Shown here: positions 19,909-28,986 of the stretch, one piece after another
Numbering within the stretch: position 1 is the stretch's first letter
Layout of the letters: each line of letters begins with the position of its first letter
NCBI GenBank assembly: GCA_937969505.1
Contig: CALBWA010000009.1
Location: 1-64,000 of the forward strand
Reading direction: 5' to 3'
DNA: 64,000 nucleotides
DNA from: an uncultured Erythrobacter sp.
GTDB taxonomy: Bacteria > Pseudomonadota > Alphaproteobacteria > Sphingomonadales > Sphingomonadaceae
Position numbers and translations under genes: made by a program
Notes under the pieces: generated by a model
What the model saw: the letters and a program-made list of their open reading frames with translations, nothing else
Told to the model about the DNA's origin: nothing
Database searches by the model: none

Positions 19909-20694
19909 TTAGAGAAACGGTTCGTATCCCGGTGGCAGGTCGCCATCCTCGCCGAGCGGCGTGTGAATACCGCATTCGGTCTTGTCCCAACCCTTCCACC
20001 GGCCCGAACGCGGGTCTTCGCCCGGCGCAACCTTGTGGGTGCAGGGTGAGCAACCGATCGAGGGATAACCCTGCTCGATCAGCGGATGGCGCGGCAGATC
20101 ATGCTCTTCAAAATAGGCGTCGATGTCTTCTGCCGACCAATCGATCAGCGGATTGATCTTGAGCCGACCCTGGGCGTCGGATGTGTCGATTTCAAATCGG
20201 GGCAGATTGGCGCGCGTTGCGCTCTGGAAGCTTTTGCGGCCTGTAAAACTGGCATCATAGTCAGCCAGCGCCTTGGCCAGCGGCTTGACCTTGCGGATCT
20301 CGCAGCAACCGTCCGGATCGTAAGACCATCTCAGCCCCGTCTCGTCCTTGGAGGCAAGCTCTGCCGTTTCAGGATGCAGGTCTATCACATTGGTCAGACC
20401 CAGTTTCGCGATCAATTCGTCGCGATAGGCCAGTGTCTCGGGAAAATGCTTGCCCGTTTCAAGAAACAGAACCGGAAGATCGGGATCGACCTGAGCAATC
20501 AGATGCAGCAGAACTGCGCTTTCAGCCCCGAAACTCGACACAGTCGTAACTTGCCCGGCCAATCCGTCCTTGATCACGGACTGCAGCATTTCTTGCGTGC
20601 TGGCGCCCTTGAACATGCGGTTCAGCTTGATCGCGTCAGCTTCGGAGAAGCGCGGACCTGTGTCGAGCCGGTCGACTGTGCGCATATCATTCAT
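19909..20694 (-). CDS. cysH: Assimilatory adenylyl-sulfate (APS) reductase, CysH family
   Basis: The enzyme reduces activated sulfate to sulfite with thioredoxin. The 261-aa frame starts at MNDMRTVDRL; the ORF-track version runs back into the upstream gene. SSFGAESAVLLHLIA is the PP-loop for the nucleotide. GCCEIRKVKPL and GCSPCT supply the Cys-Cys and Cys-x2-Cys pairs that bind a 4Fe-4S cluster, which marks the APS-type rather than the E. coli PAPS-type enzyme. ECGIH near the C-terminus carries the catalytic cysteine. It is the last gene of the sulfur operon and overlaps the DUF934 gene by 8 bases. Confidence 0.92.
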   Translation of the reverse strand: MNDMRTVDRLDTGPRFSEADAIKLNRMFKGASTQEMLQSVIKDGLAGQVTTVSSFGAESAVLLHLIAQVDPDLPVLFLETGKHFPETLAYRDELIAKLGLTNVIDLHPETAELASKDETGLRWSYDPDGCCEIRKVKPLAKALADYDASFTGRKSFQSATRANLPRFEIDTSDAQGRLKINPLIDWSAEDIDAYFEEHDLPRHPLIEQGYPSIGCSPCTHKVAPGEDPRSGRWKGWDKTECGIHTPLGEDGDLPPGYEPFL

Positions 20695-21118
20695 GGCGCA
20701 GGTCCGGGATGGGGCGGCGGCCATCCACCATCTTTTGATAGACTTGCGGAAACCGGTTGAGAGCCGCGTCGACATCGCCCTCATCCATCGGTGTGGCCGG
20801 GGCAAATGCGTCAAAACCGCAGCGGCGCATATAGGCAATCTGGTCAACCAGAACATCGCCCACTGCGCGCAGCTCGCCAGTGTAGCCTTCCTCGCGCAGG
20901 ATGCGTGCAGCGGAATAGCCGCGCCCATCAGTATAGGCGGGGAAATTGACCTCGACCAGTTCAAGCCGATCAAGGAAAGGCAGCAAGGCGCGCGCATCGT
21001 CGCCCGGCTCCAGCCGGACGGCCGTGGCGTTGGATTGTTCGCAACATGCTTCGAACGTGACCGCAGGGGAGGTGGTCATCTCGTCGTCACGAAAGCGGAA
21101 CTGAACAGCATCAGTCAT
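20687..21118 (-). CDS. DUF934 family protein of the sulfate assimilation operon
   Basis: This 143-aa protein starts at MTDAVQFRF, overlapping the end of the sulfite reductase gene by 8 bases. The core (LVEVNFPAYTDGRGYSAARILREEGYTGELRAVGDVLVDQ) is the hallmark of DUF934, which in proteobacteria nearly always sits between cysI and cysH. Its biochemical role is not established; association with the reductases is inferred from gene order. Length and frame are intact. Confidence 0.88.
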   Translation of the reverse strand: MTDAVQFRFRDDEMTTSPAVTFEACCEQSNATAVRLEPGDDARALLPFLDRLELVEVNFPAYTDGRGYSAARILREEGYTGELRAVGDVLVDQIAYMRRCGFDAFAPATPMDEGDVDAALNRFPQVYQKMVDGRRPIPDLRHE

Positions 21119-22742
21119 ACAGCGCCTCCTTGAAGGGATCCATGCCGATACGGCGATAGGTGTCGAGGAAGCGTTCGCCATCCTCGCGCTTTTCCAGATA
21201 GATATCGGTCACTGTTTCGATCGCGTCGATAACACCATTTTCGTCAAAGCCGCGCCCGGTGATCTTGCCCAGCGAGGTGTCCTGCGCTTCGCTGCCGCCC
21301 AACAACAGTTGGTAATTCTCGGTGCCTTTCTTATCGACACCCAGAATACCGATATGGCCGGCATGGTGATGGCCGCAGGCATTGATGCAGCCGGAAATCT
21401 TGAGCTTCAATTCGCCCAATTCTTCGGTACGACCGTTTTCGGCAAAACGTTCCGAAATGCGCTGCGCGAGGGGGATCGAGCGGGCATTGGCCAGGCTGCA
21501 ATAGTCCAGACCGGGACAAGCGATAATATCCTCGATCGTGTCGAGGTTCGGTGCGCCCAGTCCGGCTGCCTCCAACCGGGTCCACAGGGCATGCAGATCG
21601 GCAATCCGGACATGCGGCAAAACGATGTTCTGCGTGTGCATGACGCGCAGCTCGTCAAAGCTGAATTCCTTGGCCAGATCGGCCATCAGATGCATCTGTT
21701 CAGCCGACGCGTCACCCGGAATGCCGCCAACCGGCTTCAGGCTGATGACGGCGCTGACATAATTGTCGCGCTTGTGGCGATGGGTGTTGCGATCAACCCA
21801 CAGAGCGAAATCGGGATCGCTGCGGTCAACCGTCTTGGCGCCATCGGCAAAGGCGGGGTCTTCGAAGAACGTGCGAAGCCGCTCCAGCTCGGCGAAGGGC
21901 GGTTCAACGCCTTGTTCCAGCATGTGCTTGAATTCTTCTTCGACCTGAGCGGTGTATTCTTCCTTGCCCAGTTCATGGACCAGGATCTTGATCCGCGCCT
22001 TGTACTTGTTGTCGCGGCGGCCATAGCGATTGTACACGCGCAGGCACGCCTCGGCATAGGTAATCAGCTGGTCGAGCGGGACAAATTCGCGGATCATGGG
22101 CGCGATCATCGGGGTGCGGCCCATGCCGCCACCGACATAGAAAGCAGCGCCCAGCTCGCCGGCGTCATTCTTGATGATCTGGATGCCGATGTCGTGCAGC
22201 TTCATCGCCGCGCGATCGGTCTCGGCTGCAATCACGGCAATCTTGAACTTGCGCGGCAGGTAAGAAAATTCCGGATGGAAGCTCGACCATTGGCGCAGCA
22301 ATTCGGCATAGGGACGCGGATCGACCAGCTCGTCTGCGGCAGCGCCGGCAAAGTGATCGGACGAAATGTTGCGGATGCAATTGCCGCTGGTCTGGATGGC
22401 GTGCATCTCCACCGAGGCGAGATCAGCGAGCAGGTCGGCGGTCTCTTCCAGCTTGATCCAGTTGTACTGGATGTTCTGCCGGGTGGTGAAGTGGCCGTAT
22501 CCCCGGTCATATTTGTCGGCAATATCGGCCAGCATATGCATCTGCGTGCTGTTCAGCGTGCCATAAGGGATGGCAACGCGCAGCATATAGGCATGCAGCT
22601 GCAGATACAGGCCGTTCATCAGCCGCAGCGGACGGAATTGCTCTTCTGTGATGCGGCCTTCCAGGCGGCGCTGGGCCTGATCGCGGAATTCTTCCACGCG
22701 GGCATCGACCATCGCCTGGTCATAGGAATCATAAAGGTACAT
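21111..22742 (-). CDS. cysI: Assimilatory sulfite reductase, siroheme/4Fe-4S hemoprotein (CysI/NirA family)
   Basis: It reduces sulfite to sulfide by six electrons. The 543-aa protein shows the two nitrite/sulfite reductase ferredoxin-like halves; RGYGHFTTRQNIQYNW in the first half and the cluster ligands CPGLDYC and CINAC in the second half bind the coupled 4Fe-4S and siroheme. A nitrite reductase role is possible for the family, but the neighbours (siroheme methyltransferase, DUF2849, DUF934, APS reductase) favour sulfite. No CysJ flavoprotein is present in the window, so the electron donor is probably ferredoxin or lies elsewhere. Its start shares one base with the DUF2849 stop (TAATG). 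Confidence 0.93.
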   Translation of the reverse strand: MYLYDSYDQAMVDARVEEFRDQAQRRLEGRITEEQFRPLRLMNGLYLQLHAYMLRVAIPYGTLNSTQMHMLADIADKYDRGYGHFTTRQNIQYNWIKLEETADLLADLASVEMHAIQTSGNCIRNISSDHFAGAAADELVDPRPYAELLRQWSSFHPEFSYLPRKFKIAVIAAETDRAAMKLHDIGIQIIKNDAGELGAAFYVGGGMGRTPMIAPMIREFVPLDQLITYAEACLRVYNRYGRRDNKYKARIKILVHELGKEEYTAQVEEEFKHMLEQGVEPPFAELERLRTFFEDPAFADGAKTVDRSDPDFALWVDRNTHRHKRDNYVSAVISLKPVGGIPGDASAEQMHLMADLAKEFSFDELRVMHTQNIVLPHVRIADLHALWTRLEAAGLGAPNLDTIEDIIACPGLDYCSLANARSIPLAQRISERFAENGRTEELGELKLKISGCINACGHHHAGHIGILGVDKKGTENYQLLLGGSEAQDTSLGKITGRGFDENGVIDAIETVTDIYLEKREDGERFLDTYRRIGMDPFKEALYD

Positions 22743-23038
22743 TACACCACCTCCCGGATTGCATCGGGGTCATCGGGTTTCAAAGTCAGGTCAGGGCGGA
22801 CAGTTGGGCCAAGCGCGCGCACGCGATCCTTGATATGGGCCGGGCGGACGCGGTCACCTTCTTGGCTAGCCTCTATGGCGTAACCAGAATTTACGCGTCG
22901 CGCGGCATCTTCGCGCGCCAGAATGGCGTCAGCAGCATCGCCGACATCGACAGCGTCATCGACATGGCGCGACCAGCTTTCGCCATCCCACCAGATGACC
23001 TCTCCGGTCTTGAGATCATTTCCGGTCAAAATCTTCAT
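22742..23038 (-). CDS. DUF2849 family protein
   Basis: The 98-aa product (MKILTGNDLKTGEVIWWDGE...) matches DUF2849, a small alphaproteobacterial family found between the siroheme methyltransferase gene and the sulfite reductase gene. The first 40 residues read as a small beta-domain and the C-terminal half is charged. Function is unknown to me; a helper role for the reductase is guessed from context. The start overlaps the upstream stop by 4 bases (ATGA). Confidence 0.85.
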   Translation of the reverse strand: MKILTGNDLKTGEVIWWDGESWSRHVDDAVDVGDAADAILAREDAARRVNSGYAIEASQEGDRVRPAHIKDRVRALGPTVRPDLTLKPDDPDAIREVV

Positions 23039-23802
23039 TCAGCTGCCTCCACGGCGGTTTGGGCGATCAAGTGATCCTCGCGCGCGGTCACATCGCCGAT
23101 GACGATCAGCGCAGGGCTCTTGATGGCATTGTCGGTAACAAGCTGGGGCAGGCCAGCCAGAAGGCCGCGCACGACCCGCATGTGCGGACGGGCGGCGTTC
23201 TCTATGATTGCCACAGGGACATCGGGGGCCAATCCGTCGCCCATCAGCTTTTCTGCGATCTGCGGCGCTGTCTTGACACCCATATAGATCACCAGCGTGC
23301 GACCCTTGCCGGCCAGACCTGACCAGTTCTGGTCTGACAGGCCCTTGCACTGGCCAGCAACAAAGCTGACGATGCTGGAGGCATCGCGGTGGGTGAGGGC
23401 GATCTGTGCAGCGGCGGCTGCGCCATTGGCAGCGGAAATGCCCGGCACGATCTCGACGGCAATACCCGCAGCACGGGCATCTTCTGCTTCCTCCCCGCCG
23501 CGGCCAAAGACCAGCGGATCGCCGCCTTTCAGCCGGATCACATCGCGCCCCTTTCTGGCTTCGCGGATCAGCAGGGCGTTGATATCATTCTGGGGCAATG
23601 TGTGGCGCGCGCGCTTCTTGGCGACAGATATCAGCTCGGCATCGGGGCGCGCCAGGGCCAGTATGGCAGGGTCAACCAGGCCATCATGCACGATGATCTC
23701 CGCTCGCTCGATCAGGCGCGCTGCACGCAGGGTCAGCAAATCCGGATCGCCCGGACCTGCGCCGACAAGAAATATGGTGCCGCTTTGTGTCATGAGGGGC
23801 AA
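23035..23802 (-). CDS. cobA: Uroporphyrinogen-III C-methyltransferase (SUMT)
   Basis: It transfers two methyl groups from SAM to uroporphyrinogen III to give precorrin-2, the branch point to siroheme and B12. The 255-aa protein has the family signatures VGAGPGDPDLLTLRA, RLKGGDPLVFGRGGEE and VPGISAANGAAA. It lacks the CysG N-terminal dehydrogenase/chelatase domain, which is encoded separately at 48.3 kb. MTQSGT three codons downstream of the first ATG is an alternative start. It leads the sulfur operon. Confidence 0.94.
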   Translation of the reverse strand: MPLMTQSGTIFLVGAGPGDPDLLTLRAARLIERAEIIVHDGLVDPAILALARPDAELISVAKKRARHTLPQNDINALLIREARKGRDVIRLKGGDPLVFGRGGEEAEDARAAGIAVEIVPGISAANGAAAAAQIALTHRDASSIVSFVAGQCKGLSDQNWSGLAGKGRTLVIYMGVKTAPQIAEKLMGDGLAPDVPVAIIENAARPHMRVVRGLLAGLPQLVTDNAIKSPALIVIGDVTAREDHLIAQTAVEAAE

Positions 23803-23935
23803 ATGGCCCCGATACTCCGCTTGCGCCAGCGAGAATGGATTTGCGCGTGATTAGGAAAGCTATCGCAGAGAGTTGGCCAGCCTATAAGTTCAAGCAAATC
23901 AGGGTTATTATTGACGTCGTGTGACGGGGATCCCG

Positions 23936-25048
23936 CTAGGTGTCGGGGGTTCCGCCCTTGCTCGGGGCTGCGCTCGGGACTGCGTCCTGCGCTGCTTCTT
24001 CGCGCGCCGCCATTGCTTCGATCAGCCGATCAAACTGGTTGTTGCTGCGCAGATTCAGATCGCGCTGAGGGAATGGAATTTCGATGTCGTTTTCCTTGAG
24101 CAGCCACCACAGGTTCTTCAACACCTGGCTGCGCACATTGCCGACACCATCTTCGGGATCCTTGATCCAGCAATGGATGACGAAATTGACGGAACTGTCA
24201 CCATATTCGCTCATCCAGATGGTTGGCGGAGGCGATTTGAGGACGCGCGAACTGGCAGCGGCTGCCTCCAGCATCAGCTTTTCCGCCAGCTCCATATCGG
24301 CATCGTAACTGACGCCGACTTTCACCTGCATGCGCACATTGCGTGAGGAGTAGGACCAGTTTTCGACCTGATTGATCATCAGGTTTTCGTTCGGAATCAG
24401 ATACTCGCGCTGATCACGGGTGGTTACTGATACGGCCCGGATGCCGATCTTGCGGATTTGCCCAAAGGTTTCGTTGCCCGCGGTATCGGCGACAGCAATC
24501 ACGTCCCCCGGCTTGATCGACCTATCCATCAGCAGAATGATCCCGGCGATCAGATTACCAAAGGTTTTCTGCAGGCCGAAACCGATGGCCAGGCCAAAGG
24601 CGCCGGAGAACACCGCAAGCGCGGTCAGATCAATGCCAAGCAGGTCGATGCCGAGGAAGAAAGCTGCACCCCAAATGGCAATGGTCGTCAACTTTTCTGT
24701 CAGCAGTCGCTGCGTGTCATCGAGTGTGGCCACCCGCGTGATAACGGCCATGGTCAGGCGCGTTGCCATCCAGGCAAAGGCGAGAACGAGGAAAATGACC
24801 CCGACAACCACCAGTCCGTCCCACAAGGATATGCGCCAGTCGCCCATGCTGAGAGCTAATGCATCGAGCGTTTCGACGATATTCCCGGCGGTTTCGCTTT
24901 TTGACGCGACAGCCTCTTTAATGCCTTCTGCCGCCTCAATGGGATCTGCATCCTCTGCGGTTTGGGCAAGGCTCCACGCCTGACCCGGTTGCTCTGGCGG
25001 TGCAGAAGCAGGAGATGCAGTCAGGTCTGGCGGTGTGCTTGCAGTCAT
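23936..25048 (-). CDS. MscS family mechanosensitive ion channel
   Basis: This 370-aa inner-membrane protein has an acidic, Pro-rich N-terminus of about 70 residues, three or so membrane segments, and the MscS pore-lining and beta-domain region (AFSGAFGLAIGFGLQKTFGNLI, LLMDRSIKPGDVI). The C-terminal part (VKVGVSYDADMELAEKLML, FPQRDLNLRSN) fits the cytoplasmic vestibule. Such channels release solutes on hypo-osmotic shock. The start overlaps the stop of the metC-like gene (ATGA). The last 30 residues are low-complexity. Confidence 0.92.
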   Translation of the reverse strand: MTASTPPDLTASPASAPPEQPGQAWSLAQTAEDADPIEAAEGIKEAVASKSETAGNIVETLDALALSMGDWRISLWDGLVVVGVIFLVLAFAWMATRLTMAVITRVATLDDTQRLLTEKLTTIAIWGAAFFLGIDLLGIDLTALAVFSGAFGLAIGFGLQKTFGNLIAGIILLMDRSIKPGDVIAVADTAGNETFGQIRKIGIRAVSVTTRDQREYLIPNENLMINQVENWSYSSRNVRMQVKVGVSYDADMELAEKLMLEAAAASSRVLKSPPPTIWMSEYGDSSVNFVIHCWIKDPEDGVGNVRSQVLKNLWWLLKENDIEIPFPQRDLNLRSNNQFDRLIEAMAAREEAAQDAVPSAAPSKGGTPDT

Positions 25049-26265
25049 GAACAGTCCAGTTTCTCAAAACCCCTAGCCAGATCGGCAATAAGATCGTCCG
25101 GGTCTTCCAGCCCGATTGATAGGCGAATGGCAAGTCCCGCGCCAGATGATCCTGTGGGAGGCCATGGCATGACGGACCGATTGTGATCGGGGAAAATCGG
25201 CAGCGCAAGGCTTTCAAACCCGCCCCAGCTGTATCCGATACCGAACAGATCAAGATTATCGACCAGGGTTGCCTGGGCATCGGCGGCCTTGCTTGCCAAT
25301 ACAAAACTGAACAAGCCGCAGCCCCCGGTGAAGTCACGCTGCCACAAGCTGTGCCCCTGATCGCCGGGCAGCATCGGACACATGACCCTGTCGACCTTGG
25401 GGTGATCCTTCAGCCAATCAGCGATCTTCAAGGCGCTGTTTGTCGACTGATCGAGCCGGGTCTTCATCGTGCGCAATCCGCGCGCGGCAAGGGCAGCATC
25501 ATCCGGGCTGACAACTGTGCCCATTTGCTGGGCGGTGTTGCGCAGCTTGCGATAATACCGCTCGCCTGCACTGGCGCTGCCCATCATCAGGTCCGAATGC
25601 CCGCCGACGTGTTTTGACAGGCTCATCACGCTGATGTCGCAACCATGCTCCAAGGCGGCAAAGCCCAGCGGGCTGGCCCAGGTGTTGTCAATCAGGCTGA
25701 CTGCGCCGTGGCTGCGAGCCATTTTGGCAAGGGCGGGAACATCGCACACTTCCATGGTCAGGCTGCCGGGGCTTTCGAGCCAAACCGCCTTGGTTCTCTC
25801 GCACAGCAATTGCTCAAAAGCTGCACAATCAAGCGGATCGAAAAAGCGCGATTCTATGCCCAGGCGACGCAAGAAGCCAGTCGCCATGGAGCGAGAGGGA
25901 TCATAGGCATTGTCGCTGATGAGCAGAACGTCGCCGGGCTTGAGGACGGCGAGCAAAGCGCCAGCGATTGCCGCCACACCGCTGGGGTACAAGATGGTGC
26001 CATGGGCGCCCGGCTCTATATCGGTCAGCGCCTGAGCGAGCGACCATTGGGTCGGCGCACCGCGCCTGCCGTAAAAGAAATCACCATCGCGGTTGGTCTT
26101 CAGCGCTGCCTTGCGCTCGGCCTCGCTGGCATAGAGATGCGTGCTGGCCCGCCACACCGGCGTATTGACCACTGGCAAATCTGTCTCCGCCGACTGTCGG
26201 CCCGCTTCGACAACCCGCGTTGCCGGCCGCTTGCTCTTGTGGGTTTCATCACCATTGGCAGCCAT
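25045..26265 (-). CDS. metC: Cystathionine beta-lyase (PLP, Cys/Met metabolism family)
   Basis: The 406-aa protein belongs to the Cys/Met PLP enzymes. The PLP lysine lies in MSLSKHVGGHSDLMMG, and FFYGRRGAPT, YPSGVAAIAGALLA and IDNTWASPLGF are family blocks. The SKHVGGHSD and YSWGGFESLALP variants favour beta-lyase (MetC) over gamma-synthase, so the likely reaction is cystathionine to homocysteine, pyruvate and ammonia. Three bases separate it from sseA upstream, so sseA-metC-mscS are probably one transcript. Confidence 0.9.
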   Translation of the reverse strand: MAANGDETHKSKRPATRVVEAGRQSAETDLPVVNTPVWRASTHLYASEAERKAALKTNRDGDFFYGRRGAPTQWSLAQALTDIEPGAHGTILYPSGVAAIAGALLAVLKPGDVLLISDNAYDPSRSMATGFLRRLGIESRFFDPLDCAAFEQLLCERTKAVWLESPGSLTMEVCDVPALAKMARSHGAVSLIDNTWASPLGFAALEHGCDISVMSLSKHVGGHSDLMMGSASAGERYYRKLRNTAQQMGTVVSPDDAALAARGLRTMKTRLDQSTNSALKIADWLKDHPKVDRVMCPMLPGDQGHSLWQRDFTGGCGLFSFVLASKAADAQATLVDNLDLFGIGYSWGGFESLALPIFPDHNRSVMPWPPTGSSGAGLAIRLSIGLEDPDDLIADLARGFEKLDCS

Positions 26266-26268
26266 GCT

Positions 26269-27153
26269 TCAGTCGGTCCGATTTTCTGCTGACTTGGCTT
26301 TGGGCGTGGCGGAATCGCTGCCCCACTCGGCCCAGCTGCCATCGTACAACGCAGTATCATCCTTGCCGATCAGATGCATGGCAAACAGCAGCACGCTGGC
26401 GGTCATCCCGCTGCCGCAACTCGTCGTGACCGGCTGATCCAGCGCAATACCTGCCTCCAGGAAAAGCGCCGCCAGCTCGTCGGCTGATTTGTAGGTGCCG
26501 TCGCTGCGGAAAAGTCGCGTAAACGGCAAATTGCGCGCTCCGGGAATATGTCCGCCGGGAAGGCCGTGAACCCCGTCATCGATTGCACCGGAAAACCGCC
26601 CTTCATCGCGGGCGTCAAGCACTTGCTCGGCCCTGCTTTCGATATTGGCGAGCATATCCGCCTTGGTCCTGATGCGTCCTTGTGTGCTGATACTGGCGGC
26701 TGATTGCGCTGGCGAAGGGGCACCAATATCCCCGCTGGAGAGTGGCAAGCCCTGTGCGGTCCATTTGGACAATCCGCCGTCGAGGATCGCGACGTTGCCA
26801 AAACCGTTCTGGCGGCACAGAAACCACGCTCTGGCCGACGATTTTATGGCGCTGTCATCGTAGAAAATGATCTGATCCTGCGCGCCGACACCCGATTCTT
26901 GCAGAAGGGATGCAATTTGATCCGGTCGCGGGCACGCCATGGGCACATCGCTGGTGTCATCAACCAGCTGCCCGAGATCGAAAAACTGTGCGCCGGGAAT
27001 GTGCCGCTGTGCAAACTCGGCCCTGGCGTTGCGCTCGGCACCGGGCAGATGCTTCGTTGCATCAAGCACCACCATGCCGGGCGCATTGAGCCGGTCAGCC
27101 AGCCACTGGGCGGACACCAGGCTGGCAGGCGGAGTTTTGATTGAAGCTGTCAT
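26269..27153 (-). CDS. sseA: 3-mercaptopyruvate sulfurtransferase (double rhodanese)
   Basis: The 294-aa protein from the ATG at 27153 has two rhodanese domains: an N-terminal inactive one (VVLDATKHLPGAERNA, HIPGAQFFDL) and a C-terminal one with the active-site loop CGSGMTA, the mercaptopyruvate-specific version. It transfers sulfane sulfur from 3-mercaptopyruvate to thiols or cyanide. The ORF-track start, 72 codons upstream, runs into the preceding gene's region and is not used. It leads the sseA-metC-mscS group. Confidence 0.92.
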   Translation of the reverse strand: MTASIKTPPASLVSAQWLADRLNAPGMVVLDATKHLPGAERNARAEFAQRHIPGAQFFDLGQLVDDTSDVPMACPRPDQIASLLQESGVGAQDQIIFYDDSAIKSSARAWFLCRQNGFGNVAILDGGLSKWTAQGLPLSSGDIGAPSPAQSAASISTQGRIRTKADMLANIESRAEQVLDARDEGRFSGAIDDGVHGLPGGHIPGARNLPFTRLFRSDGTYKSADELAALFLEAGIALDQPVTTSCGSGMTASVLLFAMHLIGKDDTALYDGSWAEWGSDSATPKAKSAENRTD

Positions 27154-27227
27154 GGGTCTGGAGCCTAGCGGGGCGCTCAGTGAACGTCGAGTGGGCATGG
27201 CTCGCACCGCAGAAGCGCGCCACCCGA

Positions 27228-28421
27228 TCAGGCGGCGGCCTGTACAGCTCTGCCAGTGATCCCTTGATAGTTGCCCGGCGGCCCATCCAATGGGATCGGG
27301 TGCAGTTTGGCGCCCTGAGCGCCCATTCCCAGAAAGAAGGTGCGTGCCACCGGCTCTGCTGTCTCGCATTCAGCTCTCAGGCGGACCAGCGGCACAAACA
27401 TGGGGACCTTGCCCTGATACAGAACGTCGATATCGGCACATCGCATCTGCACCGTGATATGCTCACAGTGGGTCTGGTGAGGCCCCACCCGCTCGATTTC
27501 GCGGAGTTCATTAAGCTGCGTATCCACGCTGGCGACCTGCTGATCGAGCGGCTGGGTCTTGCTGGCGCTGATCAAATCCCCCGCAATCGTCACATCGCGC
27601 AACGCCCGGTCTGACCGGTTGGCAAGTGTCACTTCCAGCTTGATCATCACCATCATGACGCTGCGGGTCACGGTTTCCACCTTCATGTCGAGGGTGAAAC
27701 GACCCTGCTGAGAGGCAGCCGCTACAGCGGGGCCTGTCCCGCCAACAATGGGGCGCTGGATGGTGGGCGCAGGGGCGCTGTCGATCCTGCGGCGCCACAA
27801 AGTCCATGCTCCCATCAACAAGGCAAATCCGCCAAGCATGGCTGCAGCAAGCCACGCCCAGCCGAAATCGCCGGACGGATCGGGGTCAGCTTCCGCTGCT
27901 GGTTCCAAATCAGAACCGGGCGTCGGTGCTGATTGGGCAGCCGGGTCGGCGGGCTGCGTGGGTAGGGGTAGCGGAAGCGGCGACGGCACCGCTTCGGGCA
28001 GAGGCGCAATGCTCGGCCCCGATGGACCTTGCCCAGCCACCGTTGGCGCGGGCAGCGGGCTGGGTTGGGCAAGCGCCGGAGTATTGCTTGGCGCTGGCGT
28101 TGCCACCGGGGTTGGCGTGGCTATTGGCGCGGGTGAGGGACCGGCCGATGGTACTGGAGCAGGCGTGGACGTCGGCACCGGGGTTGGCGTATCGGTTGCA
28201 ATCGGTCGCGGCGCCACAGGAACCGGGCCGGTATCATCCACCGGACCTTGTGCCGGGCTGGGAGTGGGGGTGGAACTGTCGCCCGGCGGCAAAGTGTATT
28301 CTTGCGGTGATCGCTGCTGTGCGGATGCCGAGGTGGACACCAGTGCAGAGGCGAGCGCAGCCAAAGGCAGTAAGAAGTATCTATGAGGGTGCGCTGCGGT
28401 CATGATGCTTGAAAATGTCAT
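27228..28421 (-). CDS. Proline-rich membrane protein of unknown function
   Basis: The 397-aa protein has a signal-like N-terminus (HRYFLLPLAALASALVSTSASAQ), a region of about 150 residues of Pro, Thr, Ser and Ala with PTPVPTSTPAPVPS-type repeats, one membrane segment (WAWLAAAMLGGFALLMGAW) followed by basic residues, and a C-terminal cytoplasmic-side domain of about 190 residues (VTLANRSDRALRDVTIAGDLI). The C-terminal domain resembles a beta-sandwich. M at 28403 is an alternative start. I do not recognise the family. It is divergent from queF and upstream of sseA. Confidence 0.65.
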   Translation of the reverse strand: MTFSSIMTAAHPHRYFLLPLAALASALVSTSASAQQRSPQEYTLPPGDSSTPTPSPAQGPVDDTGPVPVAPRPIATDTPTPVPTSTPAPVPSAGPSPAPIATPTPVATPAPSNTPALAQPSPLPAPTVAGQGPSGPSIAPLPEAVPSPLPLPLPTQPADPAAQSAPTPGSDLEPAAEADPDPSGDFGWAWLAAAMLGGFALLMGAWTLWRRRIDSAPAPTIQRPIVGGTGPAVAAASQQGRFTLDMKVETVTRSVMMVMIKLEVTLANRSDRALRDVTIAGDLISASKTQPLDQQVASVDTQLNELREIERVGPHQTHCEHITVQMRCADIDVLYQGKVPMFVPLVRLRAECETAEPVARTFFLGMGAQGAKLHPIPLDGPPGNYQGITGRAVQAAA

Positions 28422-28527
28422 TTGATGGCGAAACAGGCAAAAACACGAGCCGCGCTGAATAGGCTCTTAATCTGCATCGTCCAGCCAATCGCTTGCATAT
28501 GGCGTCACTTCGCGGCAACAGCGCGGC

Positions 28528-28986
28528 ATGAGTGACACACCCCAGACCATGCATCTTGGGCAGGACAGCGCCCTGCCAGCCTCTCCCGAGGAGGCAAAGC
28601 TCGACTATGTGCCCAATCCGCGCCCCGGATCGCTGTATCTGGCCCGTTTTGCCGCGCCCGAGTTTACCTCGCTTTGCCCGGTGACCGGACAGCCCGATTT
28701 TGCCCATCTGGTGCTCGACTATGCACCAGGCGAGACAATCGTTGAATCCAAAAGCCTCAAGCTGTTTCTGGGGAGTTTTCGCAATCACAGCGGGTTTCAT
28801 GAAGATGTCACCGTCGGCATTGGCGAACGATTGGCGGAGGAAATGAAGCCGCGCTGGCTGCGGATCGGCGGGTACTGGTACCCGCGCGGCGGCATTCCGA
28901 TCGACGTTTTCTGGCAAACCGGCACGCCGCCCGACGGCTTGTGGGTGCCGGACCAGGGCGTTGCTGCCTATCGCGGTCGTGGCTGA
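28528..28986 (+). CDS. queF: NADPH-dependent 7-cyano-7-deazaguanine reductase QueF
   Basis: QueF reduces preQ0 to preQ1 in queuosine synthesis for tRNA wobble bases. At 152 aa this is the short unimodular type. [14 protein letters not shown] holds the active-site cysteine that forms the thioimide with preQ0, and [21 protein letters not shown] is the specific QueF motif with the substrate-binding Glu. It faces away from the proline-rich gene and its 3' end overlaps the start region of putA. No queC, queD or queE is in the window. Confidence 0.94.
   Translation: MSDTPQTMHLGQDSALPASPEEAKLDYVPNPRPGSLYLARFAAPEFTSLCPVTGQPDFAHLVLDYAPGETIVESKSLKLFLGSFRNHSGFHEDVTVGIGERLAEEMKPRWLRIGGYWYPRGGIPIDVFWQTGTPPDGLWVPDQGVAAYRGRG

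Noticed and set aside
21309-22883. 524-aa plus-strand ORF over the sulfite reductase gene
   Set aside because: It is antisense to cysI, has no family features and arises from codon bias of the GC-rich gene; the minus-strand protein carries all the siroheme and cluster motifs.
27748-28405. Two plus-strand ORFs over the proline-rich gene
   Set aside because: Low-complexity Gly/Ala/Trp sequences produced by reading the Pro-rich repeats backwards.
28961-28979. TTG start for putA
   Set aside because: Possible, but GTG at 28979 overlapping the queF stop gives a conventional coupled start and loses only six non-conserved residues; left as an alternative.
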